This document shows positions 1 to 7,170 of a stretch of DNA of 64,000 bases, piece after piece (position 1 is the first letter of the stretch; each line of letters starts with the position of its first letter). Below the pieces are notes generated by a model. The model saw only the letters and a list, made by a program, of their open reading frames with translations. It was not told the origin of the DNA and did not search any database. The position numbers were made by a program, and so were the translations under genes. This DNA comes from JAVBLY01 sp031553035 (GTDB lineage: Bacteria > Bacillota > Clostridia > Peptostreptococcales > Anaerovoracaceae), in the NCBI GenBank assembly GCA_031553035.1, contig JAVBLY010000006.1, positions 248,001 to 312,000 of the forward strand. The letters run 5' to 3'.

Positions 1-2
1 AA

Positions 3-644
3 TGGAACAGATCGGAAAAAACAGTATATCTTACGTTTGATGACGGTCCGTCCAAGGTCACACCGGACATCCTTGCGACCCTGAAAAAAGAAAATGTAAA
101 AGCCACATTTTTTGTTATCGGGAATGGCAGTGACCACAGCAAGATGAAGGCCATAAAGGACGCAGGACATGCAGTTGCTGTCCATACATATTCCCATGAC
201 TATAATAAGATCTATGAGAGTGTGGACAGCTATGTTGAGGATTTTCACAAGATATATAAATTGATTGAAAAAGAAACAGGAACTGCTCCGACGATTTTCC
301 GGTATCCGGGCGGCAGCAATAACGCTTATAATGTACTTAACCAGCCGCAGACAACTGCGGAAATGTTCAGAAGAGGGTTCGTACCTTTTGACTGGAATGT
401 GGACAGCGGAGACGCAAATGCTGTAAGCGTGCCTGCGGATCAGATAGTAAAGAATTCTCTGCAGGGGATAGGTTCCGAAAGGGTAATAATACTGATGCAT
501 GATGCCCCTGCCAAAGCCACGACAGCGAAAGCACTTCCCAGGATAATCAATGGGTACAAGAAAGCGGGATATACCTTTGATATACTGACCAATGAAGATG
601 CACCGATACTTTTTAGCACACCGGATGGAGAGAGATATGACTGA
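3..644 (+). CDS. polysaccharide deacetylase, 5' end outside window
   Basis: Carbohydrate esterase family 4 (NodB-like) deacetylase that removes N-acetyl groups from peptidoglycan or another polysaccharide outside the cell. The frame is open from base 3, so the true start lies upstream. The visible part begins just before the metal-binding motif TFDDGPS (about bases 36-56). The second metal motif HxxxH (HTYSHD) and the RYPGGSNN motif follow, then the late LMHD motif with its conserved His. The stop overlaps the start of mrnC by 8 bases, so the two are probably cotranscribed. The N-terminal part, with any signal peptide or anchor, is missing, so cell location is inferred from the family. Confidence 0.9.
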   Translation, partial: WNRSEKTVYLTFDDGPSKVTPDILATLKKENVKATFFVIGNGSDHSKMKAIKDAGHAVAVHTYSHDYNKIYESVDSYVEDFHKIYKLIEKETGTAPTIFRYPGGSNNAYNVLNQPQTTAEMFRRGFVPFDWNVDSGDANAVSVPADQIVKNSLQGIGSERVIILMHDAPAKATTAKALPRIINGYKKAGYTFDILTNEDAPILFSTPDGERYD

Positions 645-1056
645 CAATAAGAAAATGACCGATAAGACGGAAATGACAAATTATATTAAGATGGACACGA
701 CGACCCTTGCCTTTGTGGGAGATGCTGTTTACGAAGAGTATGTAAGGGAATATGTAGTCCAGTGCGGTACTCTCAAAGCCGACAGGTTGCATGCCCAGTC
801 AGTGCGATTTGTCAATGCAGGCGCTCAGGCAAAGATCATGAAGTCTCTCTTAAGCGACCTGCCTGAAGAGGAACAGACCCTCGTAAAGCGGGCAAGAAAC
901 AAAAAGACGAATACAAAGGCAAAGAATGCAAGTCCGGTGGATTACAAATGGGCAACTGCATTTGAAGCTCTGATAGGTTACTATAAGCTTTCGGAACAAA
1001 TCGATAAGATGGAAGATTTCATAATAAAAGCACTGAATGTTATAGATGGGGAGTAG
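637..1056 (+). CDS. mrnC: Mini-ribonuclease III (MrnC)
   Basis: Small RNase III-like enzyme of Firmicutes that lacks the double-stranded RNA-binding domain and matures the ends of 23S rRNA. The catalytic signature appears as TTTLAFVGDAVYEEYVRE near the N-terminus, and the protein ends with the second conserved helix (WATAFEALIGYYKL), which carries the downstream acidic residue. The ATG at 637 is chosen over an in-frame ATG at 592 because GGAG at 627-630 is correctly spaced and homologues start just before this motif. It overlaps the deacetylase stop by 8 bases. The mrnC, rlmB, sigH order matches the conserved Firmicutes cluster, here with thyA and folA inserted between mrnC and rlmB. Confidence 0.93.
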   Translation: MTDNKKMTDKTEMTNYIKMDTTTLAFVGDAVYEEYVREYVVQCGTLKADRLHAQSVRFVNAGAQAKIMKSLLSDLPEEEQTLVKRARNKKTNTKAKNASPVDYKWATAFEALIGYYKLSEQIDKMEDFIIKALNVIDGE

Positions 1057-1068
1057 GGAGGAATAGAT

Positions 1069-1899
1069 ATGAGTTACGCAGACAAGTTATTTGTAGATAT
1101 GTGCAGCGATATAATTGATAACGGATTTTCCTCGGAGGGGCAGAAAGTAAGACCTGTCTGGGAAGACGGGACTCCTGCCCATACCGTGAAGCAGTTCGGA
1201 GTGATCAATCGGTATGATCTTACTAAAGAATTTCCCGCCATAACTTTAAGGCCTGTCCCCTTAAAAACCTGTGTGGATGAACTTCTTTGGATCTGGCAGA
1301 AAAAGTCTAACAACATAAAGGATCTTGGCAGCAAGATCTGGGATTCCTGGGCAGATGAAACCGGGAGCATCGGCAAAGCCTACGGTTATCAGATGGGAAT
1401 AAAATATAAGTTCGCCCAGGGTGAAATGGATCAGGTTGACAATGTCCTGTGGCAGCTTAAAAATACACCTTATTCCAGAAGGATTCTTACGAATCTTTTT
1501 AACTTCCAGGATCTTCATGAAATGGGACTGGAGCCTTGCGCCTACAGTATGACGTTCAATGTGACGGAGAACCGTCTCAATGGGATCCTTAACCAGCGCT
1601 CTCAGGATATACTGGCGGCCAATGCGTTCAATGTGACCCAGTACTCGGTACTGACACATATGTTTGCACAGGTCAGCGGACTTGAAGTGGGAGAGTTTAT
1701 CCACGTGATTTCCGATGCCCACATATACGATCGCCATGTGCCTATTATTAAGGAGCTGATCACAAGAAAGCAATATCCGGCGCCGAAATTCCTGATGAAC
1801 CCTGATATCAAGAATTTTTATGACTTTACGGTAGATGACGTGGCATTCGAAGAATACGAAGCGGGACCTCAGGTCAAGGGGATACCCGTCGCTATATAG
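1069..1899 (+). CDS. thyA: thymidylate synthase (ThyA)
   Basis: Converts dUMP and 5,10-methylenetetrahydrofolate to dTMP and dihydrofolate in the cytoplasm. At 276 residues it is normal for the ThyA family. The nucleophile is Cys157 in EPCAYSMTF; it is followed by the phosphate-binding QRSQD (usually QRSCD) and the nucleotide-contacting DAHIYDRH. The sequence departs from the textbook version around these motifs (PCAYS for PCHAF, QD for CD), so it belongs to a divergent ThyA branch, but every expected motif is present in order. The GGGAGGA ribosome binding site at 1056-1062 fixes the start. folA, which recycles the dihydrofolate, is the next gene. Confidence 0.93.
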   Translation: MSYADKLFVDMCSDIIDNGFSSEGQKVRPVWEDGTPAHTVKQFGVINRYDLTKEFPAITLRPVPLKTCVDELLWIWQKKSNNIKDLGSKIWDSWADETGSIGKAYGYQMGIKYKFAQGEMDQVDNVLWQLKNTPYSRRILTNLFNFQDLHEMGLEPCAYSMTFNVTENRLNGILNQRSQDILAANAFNVTQYSVLTHMFAQVSGLEVGEFIHVISDAHIYDRHVPIIKELITRKQYPAPKFLMNPDIKNFYDFTVDDVAFEEYEAGPQVKGIPVAI

Positions 1900-1949
1900 C
1901 CTGTAAAGACACACGAAGATACTCTAAGGAAAATATGAGAGAAGGCAAA

Positions 1950-2459
1950 ATGAAGCTGAAGACAATTGCAGTAGTAGATAGAAACTGGGGAATCGGAATG
2001 AACGGCGGACTTCTGGTTCATCTTCCCGGTGACCTTAAATATTTCAAGGAACAAACCCTTCATAATATAGTGATCATGGGCAGAGCGACGCTGGAGTCAC
2101 TTCCGGGCGGCCGGCCACTTCCTGACCGCACCACCATCGTGATGACTCATCGCAAAGATCTGAAGGGGGATTTTTATACTGCGGATTCTCTGGATTCATT
2201 ATTCGAACTACTGTCAAGGCTTTTGGAAAAAAAGCCTGATGCTGTTCCCTTTGCCTGCGGTGGAGAGAAAATATATGAACTGCTTCTGCCTTTTACAGAT
2301 GAATGCCTGATAACAAAAATAGATGGAACATTTGAGGCAGATAAGCACTTTATCGATCTGGATAATGACTCAGGATTTGAGCTTACAAAAGAGGGAATAG
2401 TTAATACGGAAAACAATATCGATTACAGGTTTTGCAAATATAAAAGGATAGAGGATTGA
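1950..2459 (+). CDS. folA: dihydrofolate reductase
   Basis: Reduces dihydrofolate, the by-product of the adjacent ThyA, to tetrahydrofolate with NADPH. The protein opens with TIAVVDRNWGIGMNGGLLVHLPGDLKYFK, containing the folate-site WGIG and the LPGDLKYF substrate helix (shown here only as landmarks); IVIMGRATLESLPG is the NADPH-binding segment, and ACGGEKIYELLL is the late GG-x-x-IY motif. An ATG at 1935 is also in frame (AAGGA at 1926-1930). I prefer 1950 because homologues have only a few residues before the first strand, and AGAAGG lies 4 bases before it. The motif quoted at the start spans roughly residues 5-33. Confidence 0.9.
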   Translation: MKLKTIAVVDRNWGIGMNGGLLVHLPGDLKYFKEQTLHNIVIMGRATLESLPGGRPLPDRTTIVMTHRKDLKGDFYTADSLDSLFELLSRLLEKKPDAVPFACGGEKIYELLLPFTDECLITKIDGTFEADKHFIDLDNDSGFELTKEGIVNTENNIDYRFCKYKRIED

Positions 2460-2462
2460 TCA

Positions 2463-3191
2463 TTGTCTGAGATTATTTACGGAAGAAACCCAGTGCTTGA
2501 GGCACTGGAAAGCGATATAAAACTAGAGAGTCTTTTGATCCAAAACGGCCTCGAAGGATCTGTCAAAAAGATCATCGGAAAGGCCAGGGATAAGGGAGTC
2601 CGCATAAAATACGGCAGCAAAAGAGATCTTGATAGGGTTTCCGAAGCCGCTCATCAGGGCGTTATCGCTTTTATCGAAATGTACAGATATTCGAGCTTGG
2701 AAGATATTTTTGATAAGGCTGAAGCATCGGGGGAAAAGCCGTTTGTAATAATCCTCGACGGTATCGAAGATCCTCATAATCTCGGCGCTATAATCAGAAC
2801 CGCAGAGGCGGCAGGGGTACACGGAATCATTATCCCGGCTAACAGGTCGGCATCAGTCACGGAAACTGCTGTAAAAACATCTGCGGGAGCAGTTTTTCAT
2901 ATGCCGGTGGCAAAGGTTACCAACATAGCCAAAACTATCGATATCCTCAAGGACAAGGGGCTTTGGATATATGGTCTTGATATGGACGGCAATGATTATT
3001 ATACAGAAGATATGACCGGTGGCGCGGCCATAGTCGTCGGCTCCGAAGGGAAAGGTCTGGGAAGGCTTGTTAAAGAGAAGTGCGATGTGATATTATCTAT
3101 TCCAATGCAGGGCAAGGTGAATTCACTGAATGCATCGAACGCTGCCGCGATAGTTATATATGAAGTGAGAAAACAGAGAAATGACGCTTGA
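2463..3191 (+). CDS. rlmB: TrmH/SpoU-family 23S rRNA 2'-O-methyltransferase (RlmB-like)
   Basis: SAM-dependent 2'-O-ribose methyltransferase of the SPOUT superfamily, most likely modifying the 23S rRNA peptidyl-transferase loop. An N-terminal substrate-binding domain (YGRNPVLEAL, residues 5-14) precedes the knotted catalytic domain. That domain has the three SpoU motifs: LDGIEDPHNLGAIIRTAEA, VVGSEGKGLG, and IPMQGKVNSLNASNAAAI. Translation starts at TTG 2463 with AGAGGA at 2450-2455. Its last 11 bases overlap sigH, so the two are coupled, as in other Firmicutes. Confidence 0.92.
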   Translation: MSEIIYGRNPVLEALESDIKLESLLIQNGLEGSVKKIIGKARDKGVRIKYGSKRDLDRVSEAAHQGVIAFIEMYRYSSLEDIFDKAEASGEKPFVIILDGIEDPHNLGAIIRTAEAAGVHGIIIPANRSASVTETAVKTSAGAVFHMPVAKVTNIAKTIDILKDKGLWIYGLDMDGNDYYTEDMTGGAAIVVGSEGKGLGRLVKEKCDVILSIPMQGKVNSLNASNAAAIVIYEVRKQRNDA

Positions 3192-3801
3192 AGAAAAGTA
3201 CGAAGATTTAACTGACGAAGAGCTTGCGGGGCTGGCCAGGGACGGTGACGAAGAAGCTGCGGATTTTCTGTTCAGGAAATTCAAGGACATAATAAGAGGC
3301 AGGGGCAACCTGTATTTTATGGTTGGTGCAGATAAAGATGATCTGATCCAGGAGGGAATGATCGGGCTTTTTCGTGCTATTACCAATTACAATCCCGATC
3401 GCCAGGCGTCATTTAGAACGTTTGCCGATCTCTGTATCAACCGGCAGATGATCACTGCTATAAAGCGGGCCGGGAGGATGAAGCATTCACCTCTCAATAC
3501 TTCGGTTTCCATATACGATAAATTTGACAGCGATGAGAATTCCAAGAGCATAGAGGAGACATATCCTGACCGAATCGGATACAATCCGGAGGAAGAAGTT
3601 CTGTTCAACGAACAGATCGACTACATAGAAAAAAACAGCCATAAAATTTTCAGCAAACTTGAACTCATAGTATGGAATGAGTATCTGCAGGGCAAAACAT
3701 ATATGGAAATAGCGGGAAAACTGGACAAGACCCCAAAGACCATCGATAACGCCATTCAGAGAATGAAAAAGAAGGTTGAAAAAGAACTGGACGTGTTGTA
3801 G
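3181..3801 (+). CDS. sigH: RNA polymerase sigma factor SigH
   Basis: Alternative sigma-70 family factor; in Bacillus and clostridia SigH directs stationary-phase and early sporulation or competence genes. Region 2 is clear (LFRKFKDIIRGRGNLYF, then GADKDDLIQEGMIGLFRAI, about residues 30-68), with INRQMITAIK in region 2.4. Region 4 helix-turn-helix is at the C-terminus (YMEIAGKLDKTPKTIDNAI). The 206-residue length fits. The start overlaps the end of rlmB. Presence of SigH suggests, but does not prove, a spore-forming ancestor. Confidence 0.92.
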   Translation: MTLEEKYEDLTDEELAGLARDGDEEAADFLFRKFKDIIRGRGNLYFMVGADKDDLIQEGMIGLFRAITNYNPDRQASFRTFADLCINRQMITAIKRAGRMKHSPLNTSVSIYDKFDSDENSKSIEETYPDRIGYNPEEEVLFNEQIDYIEKNSHKIFSKLELIVWNEYLQGKTYMEIAGKLDKTPKTIDNAIQRMKKKVEKELDVL

Positions 3802-3832
3802 AATTATTATCGTGGCTTTAGTATGTCAATAT

Positions 3833-3908
3833 GCTTCGATAGCGCAGTAGGTAGCGCACCTCCATGGTAAGGAGGGGGTCGCCGGTTCAAATCCGGCTCG
3901 AAGCTCCA
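3833..3908 (+). tRNA. tRNA-Thr, anticodon GGT
   Basis: A 76-base cloverleaf with every stem intact. The acceptor GCTTCGA (3833-3839) pairs with TCGAAGC (3898-3904), the D stem is GCGC/GCGC, and the anticodon stem CCTCC/GGAGG encloses ATGGTAA, giving anticodon GGT (threonine, codon ACC). The T arm is GCCGG TTCAAAT CCGGC. Discriminator T3905 is followed by an encoded CCA. The last 25 bases (3886-3910) recur exactly at 4077-4101, suggesting that a mobile element used this tRNA as an attachment site. Confidence 0.95.
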
Positions 3909-3910
3909 TA

Positions 3911-3946
3911 GAATAGGTAGATAGCATTGATGCTGTCTACCTATTC
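3911..3946 (+). terminator. hairpin just after tRNA-Thr
   Basis: GAATAGGTAGA (3911-3921) and TCTACCTATTC (3936-3946) pair perfectly; an inner AGCA/TGCT pair closes a TTGA loop, with a single T/G mismatch between. Only a weak T-rich stretch (TCATTT) follows, so it may be a processing hairpin or weak terminator for the tRNA transcript. Confidence 0.5.
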
Positions 3947-3992
3947 TCATTTAAGTTTGATATCGGATTTGAACCCTTGGGACCGAGGCGTA

Positions 3993-4073
3993 AAAAACGC
4001 TCATGGAGCGTTTTTAGGTGAGGTGTCCTAGCCTGTCGCACAGGCGAAGGACGGAAGACTTTGCGTAGCAAAG
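3993..4073 (+). repeat. three stacked hairpins inside tRNA-Thr duplication
   Basis: Hairpin 1 is AAAAACGCTC (3993-4002) with GAGCGTTTTT (4006-4015), terminator-like. Hairpin 2 is GTCCT (4025-4029)/AGGAC (4048-4052) enclosing GCCTGT (4031-4036)/ACAGGC (4040-4045). Hairpin 3 is CTTTGC (about 4058-4063)/GCAAAG with a GTA loop. Together with the flanking T-loop copies they fill most of 3910-4101. No coding potential is seen here, and 4102-4301 holds nothing I can name except a weak AGAG/CTCT hairpin near 4132-4146 followed by T5. Confidence 0.55.
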
Positions 4074-4301
4074 GATTTCAAATCCGGCTCGAAGCTCCAT
4101 ATTGCAAGGGGTAGAGCGGTTTTCTTAAGTGAGAGGGCTGCTCTCTTTTTATATAATTATCAGGTTTCATGATATGCATAAATATTCTATTCAATCTATA
4201 AATTTATGGTCTGTATATCCATTTTGCTAAACTTTTGCTAATGAATCCAAAACTGCGCAACCAGCGAAACTATTGCACTGACTGTATTTGTCGGAAGAGC
4301 G

Positions 4302-5429
4302 ATGACACGATCTTTGCCATTTCCGGGTTGTCTAATTTCGGGTATTACGACCGAGAATGTATACGACAGCCTTGATCAGCTAACCGGTACTACCATCTCA
4401 AATGCAACCGGCACGGTATCTGAAACCGAGAATCTGTATAACGGTAACGGTAAAAGGATCAAAAAGACTGTCACAGCCGGGGCAAACGAGGACATCACAA
4501 ATTATTTCTATATGAACGATATAGTTGCTTACACTACAGATGAGGATTATAATAAGAAATCAAATAATATTATTGGTGCTAATGACAATATAATCTTCAC
4601 CAAGCGATATGACGGCTCCTATGCCGGTAAGTACTATTTCCTCAACAAGGACGTCAGAGGTAGCACAACAAGCGTACTAAATGATACCGGCACATTTGTA
4701 ACAGGATTCGCCTACGACGAATTCGGGGTAACAGAACAATTCGGCAGCACAAACTTTGAAAACGAAGTCTGCTACACCGGCGGCATTTACGACAAATCTA
4801 CAGGGCAGTATTACCTGAACGCTAGGTACTATAACCCTGATGAAGGGCGCTTCCTAAATATGGATACATATAGAGGGGAGAATACTAACCCACAGTCATT
4901 ACATCTATTTGCATACTGCCAGAATAATCCCATTAACTTTGTGGATCCTAGTGGGCACAATAGAATGAAAATTGTCCAGAAATATAAGAGAGGAACTTAT
5001 AGATGGGGTTGTCTAAAGACAACTAAAAGTGGCGTCAAAAAAATAAGAGATAAATTTAAGGAAAAAACGTATTGGAGACAAATTTTGAACTTTGGTAGTA
5101 GTTTTACATTTCAGGGGTTTATGGAAAAGAATGTTAAAAAAACTGCGTGGGATTATATAACAATTGGTGGAAAGAAAGCAATTAGATTTGCTGGAAAAGC
5201 TGGGCATATTGCAACAATATATGATACACTCGATTTAATTAATAAACTAGATAGACGTAGAATATATAATAAAATTAATAAGTACTATAAATCAAAATTA
5301 AAAAATAAGAAAAAAAGTAGTACAGTATACTTTTGTACTAGAGCTGTATACCCAAAAAATAAAAAAATCAAGGCTTTTAAATTAACAGGAGCGATTCAGT
5401 TGCATTTAAAAAAGAAACATTCTCATTAA
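4302..5429 (+). CDS. truncated RHS-repeat protein with C-terminal toxin-like domain
   Basis: C-terminal piece of an RHS/YD-repeat polymorphic toxin; such proteins are normally over 1000 residues and this has 375. RHS homology begins near residue 19 (ENVYDSLDQLTGT). The RHS core motif is clear at about residues 170-216: GQYYLNARYYNPDEGRF, then the closing NPINFVDPSGH. Everything after DPSGHN (about 155 residues) is a lysine/arginine-rich, AT-rich variable tip that I do not recognise; in this family that tip is the toxin. The first 18 codons look like unrelated DNA fused by the truncation, and there is no good ribosome binding site, so this may be a silent cassette rather than an expressed protein. 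Candidate immunity genes follow directly. Confidence 0.7.
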   Translation: MTRSLPFPGCLISGITTENVYDSLDQLTGTTISNATGTVSETENLYNGNGKRIKKTVTAGANEDITNYFYMNDIVAYTTDEDYNKKSNNIIGANDNIIFTKRYDGSYAGKYYFLNKDVRGSTTSVLNDTGTFVTGFAYDEFGVTEQFGSTNFENEVCYTGGIYDKSTGQYYLNARYYNPDEGRFLNMDTYRGENTNPQSLHLFAYCQNNPINFVDPSGHNRMKIVQKYKRGTYRWGCLKTTKSGVKKIRDKFKEKTYWRQILNFGSSFTFQGFMEKNVKKTAWDYITIGGKKAIRFAGKAGHIATIYDTLDLINKLDRRRIYNKINKYYKSKLKNKKKSSTVYFCTRAVYPKNKKIKAFKLTGAIQLHLKKKHSH

Positions 5430-5457
5430 TTCGATTATGAAAGCGAAAAGTTAATAG

Positions 5458-5937
5458 ATGAAAAAGAAAATATTTATCTCCATAGTTTTTATTATATTGT
5501 TGCCTGTTTTTATCTATCTTATTATTAGTGGCATTTTGACGGTTAGAGGGCCACTTGTTACGGCCGTATTAGTTATCATAATTGCTTTAGCTTCTATGTG
5601 GATTCGAATAAAAATGATAAAAGGAGAAATAAAGTCAGTCGAGATAAAATCAATAGATGAAAATGGAAAACTAATTAATAGTAGCATATTAATAGAACAG
5701 CCGGATATGGAAAAGATTTGTACAATATTTAATAAAAATGCGAAGCTGTTTTACAAGGAAGGATTTGAATATTGTGGATATGCAATATATATTAACTCCA
5801 ATAAAACGACTATTATATACCCTGATAAAGTTGACAAAAGCCAAATGAAAATTAATAGTAGTATATGGGGGTTGGAAATAACTGAACAAGAAGAAAAAGA
5901 GTTAGATCATTTATTAAAAAAATATAAAATTAAATAA
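5458..5937 (+). CDS. small membrane protein, candidate immunity protein for RHS toxin
   Basis: Not recognised by family. It has 159 residues, with two hydrophobic segments at the N-terminus (about residues 4-24 and 32-50) and then a soluble domain of about 105 residues rich in Lys, Ile and Asn. It starts 28 bases after the RHS stop on the same strand and shares its low GC content. That position is where polymorphic toxin loci keep the cognate immunity gene, so this is the first candidate. Membrane anchoring would suit a toxin that acts at or enters through the membrane, but this is inference. Confidence 0.55.
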   Translation: MKKKIFISIVFIILLPVFIYLIISGILTVRGPLVTAVLVIIIALASMWIRIKMIKGEIKSVEIKSIDENGKLINSSILIEQPDMEKICTIFNKNAKLFYKEGFEYCGYAIYINSNKTTIIYPDKVDKSQMKINSSIWGLEITEQEEKELDHLLKKYKIK

Positions 5938-5973
5938 ACAAATGATAATGGTAAGGTAAGTGGAATTAGTCAA

Positions 5974-6198
5974 ATGCATAAACTTTTGCCGGATCTTCCT
6001 GATAAAGCTTGGTATATAATACTCATAGTATTGTTTTTAATAAGCATTTTCAGTTTTCTAAGGTCTAAAAAAACATTAAAAGAAAATGATAATGAAAAAA
6101 ATCGCTATTTTCATAAAGAAAGTTTAAGATTACTTATATTTTCATCAGCATTTTTTATTATAGTCACTATTCTTTTTTTGTTCTATAATGAATACTAA
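5974..6198 (+). CDS. small two-TM hypothetical protein
   Basis: A protein of 74 residues with two hydrophobic stretches (about residues 12-29 and 50-70) separated by a charged loop; no family recognised. The frame is the same as the preceding gene and stays open back to that gene's stop at 5937, and there is only a weak ribosome binding site (TAAGGTAAG about 14 bases upstream). It could be a small membrane immunity protein or a remnant of a longer gene. Confidence 0.4.
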   Translation: MHKLLPDLPDKAWYIILIVLFLISIFSFLRSKKTLKENDNEKNRYFHKESLRLLIFSSAFFIIVTILFLFYNEY

Positions 6199-6241
6199 GA
6201 TAGAATAAGAGAGTCTGTAAAACAACGCCTTTAATAATTTG

Positions 6242-6372
6242 GGGTGCGTTGAAAAAACGTGACCGCTTTTTGTTACCATCTGCATATAAAATAAAACAGT
6301 GGAAGGTGAGGTGCGCCGAAAAATTATAATCATTTTTTCTTATCATCTGCATACAAAATATAACAGTGGAAG
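6242..6372. repeat. degenerate 67-bp tandem repeat
   Basis: Two imperfect copies, 6242-6305 and 6309-6372, with a period of 67 bases. Both contain a GGTGCG block near the start and end with ATCTGCAT, AAAATA, AACAGTGGAAG. The period is not a multiple of three and stops occur, so this is probably relict DNA from duplicated toxin-cassette ends. The rest of the 6199-6485 gap shows nothing else I can name. Confidence 0.6.
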
Positions 6373-6485
6373 AAGACTAAATGATACGTGGACAGTAGAA
6401 AAATATGATAGACTTGAATTACGCTGAAAGATAAAACTGTAAAAAATAAAAGGAATCAAAACTAAGGCAAATCAAAGGATATGGA

Positions 6486-6923
6486 ATGAGTACACATAAT
6501 TTTTTCTTGATATCGAAGCATGATAAAGGATTTGAAAGTTTAAATTTAGAAATGATTCTTAGGTATTTACCAAATCTTTTAGACTCATGCAATTTGTCGC
6601 CATTTAATAATCAATATAATACTATCATGAAGTTTGATATTCATGATGACATAATGGATGAGCTTGCATCGGCTTTCGATAATATTGATTCAATCAGTCT
6701 CGGAACTGATAAAGAAAGTATTGGATTTGATATTGCAGGAGTAGATGTTTTCTTGAAAAGTACTGCAAATTCTGTAATCAAAGCTCTTGATAATTTTGTT
6801 ATAGATGAAGAAAATTGCCTTCGGATTGAAGATATACTTCGTTCCAAAAATGAACTTAGGAATATATTTGATCATATGAGAAATCGAAAAGAAGAAACAA
6901 GAATACTGCATTTAGGTATATAA
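6486..6923 (+). CDS. hypothetical protein in RHS island, possible orphan immunity protein
   Basis: A soluble acidic protein of 145 residues with no recognised family. It has no signal peptide or membrane segment; the C-terminal third is predicted helical and charged. AAAGGATATGGA lies just before the ATG. Low GC and position at the end of the RHS/immunity run suggest an orphan immunity protein or a resident of the same mobile cassette. The next 247 bases (6924-7170) hold no gene I can support. Confidence 0.5.
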   Translation: MSTHNFFLISKHDKGFESLNLEMILRYLPNLLDSCNLSPFNNQYNTIMKFDIHDDIMDELASAFDNIDSISLGTDKESIGFDIAGVDVFLKSTANSVIKALDNFVIDEENCLRIEDILRSKNELRNIFDHMRNRKEETRILHLGI

Positions 6924-7170
6924 ATATGAAGGTGTTACGAGACGTGATATCATAATAATAATTAGTTACTTGGTGATGGAATTTGCGAAATCACTTTTTA
7001 CTCAATTGATATTTCAAGATGTGGGGTTAGAGGGATAACATCAAATCCTCTCAGATAAGTCCATTTTGCTCATTTTCGTTGACTATCTATTCCTAAAAAA
7101 GTATGATTAACCTGTAATTATTTATCAGTAGGGTTTTCATATATTTAATGTATTAAAAAAGGAGGACTCA

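Larger units (their letters stand above)
3886..4101. repeat. 25-bp direct repeat of tRNA-Thr 3' end (att-like)
   Basis: The 25 bases covering the T-loop, 3' acceptor strand and CCA end of tRNA-Thr (3886-3910) are repeated exactly at 4077-4101. In between, CGGATTTGAACC at 3964-3975 is the reverse complement of the T-loop segment 3884-3895, giving a third, inverted copy. A duplicated tRNA 3' end is the normal footprint of a tyrosine-integrase element, and no integrase gene is visible. The following RHS/toxin block (to about 7.1 kb) is the likely former cargo; that link is inference. Confidence 0.6.

Noticed and set aside
4220..7085. Matching ends of the RHS island (TCCATTTTGCT near 4218 and near 7060)
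   Set aside because: Only 11 bases are shared and the flanks differ, too little to call element boundaries.
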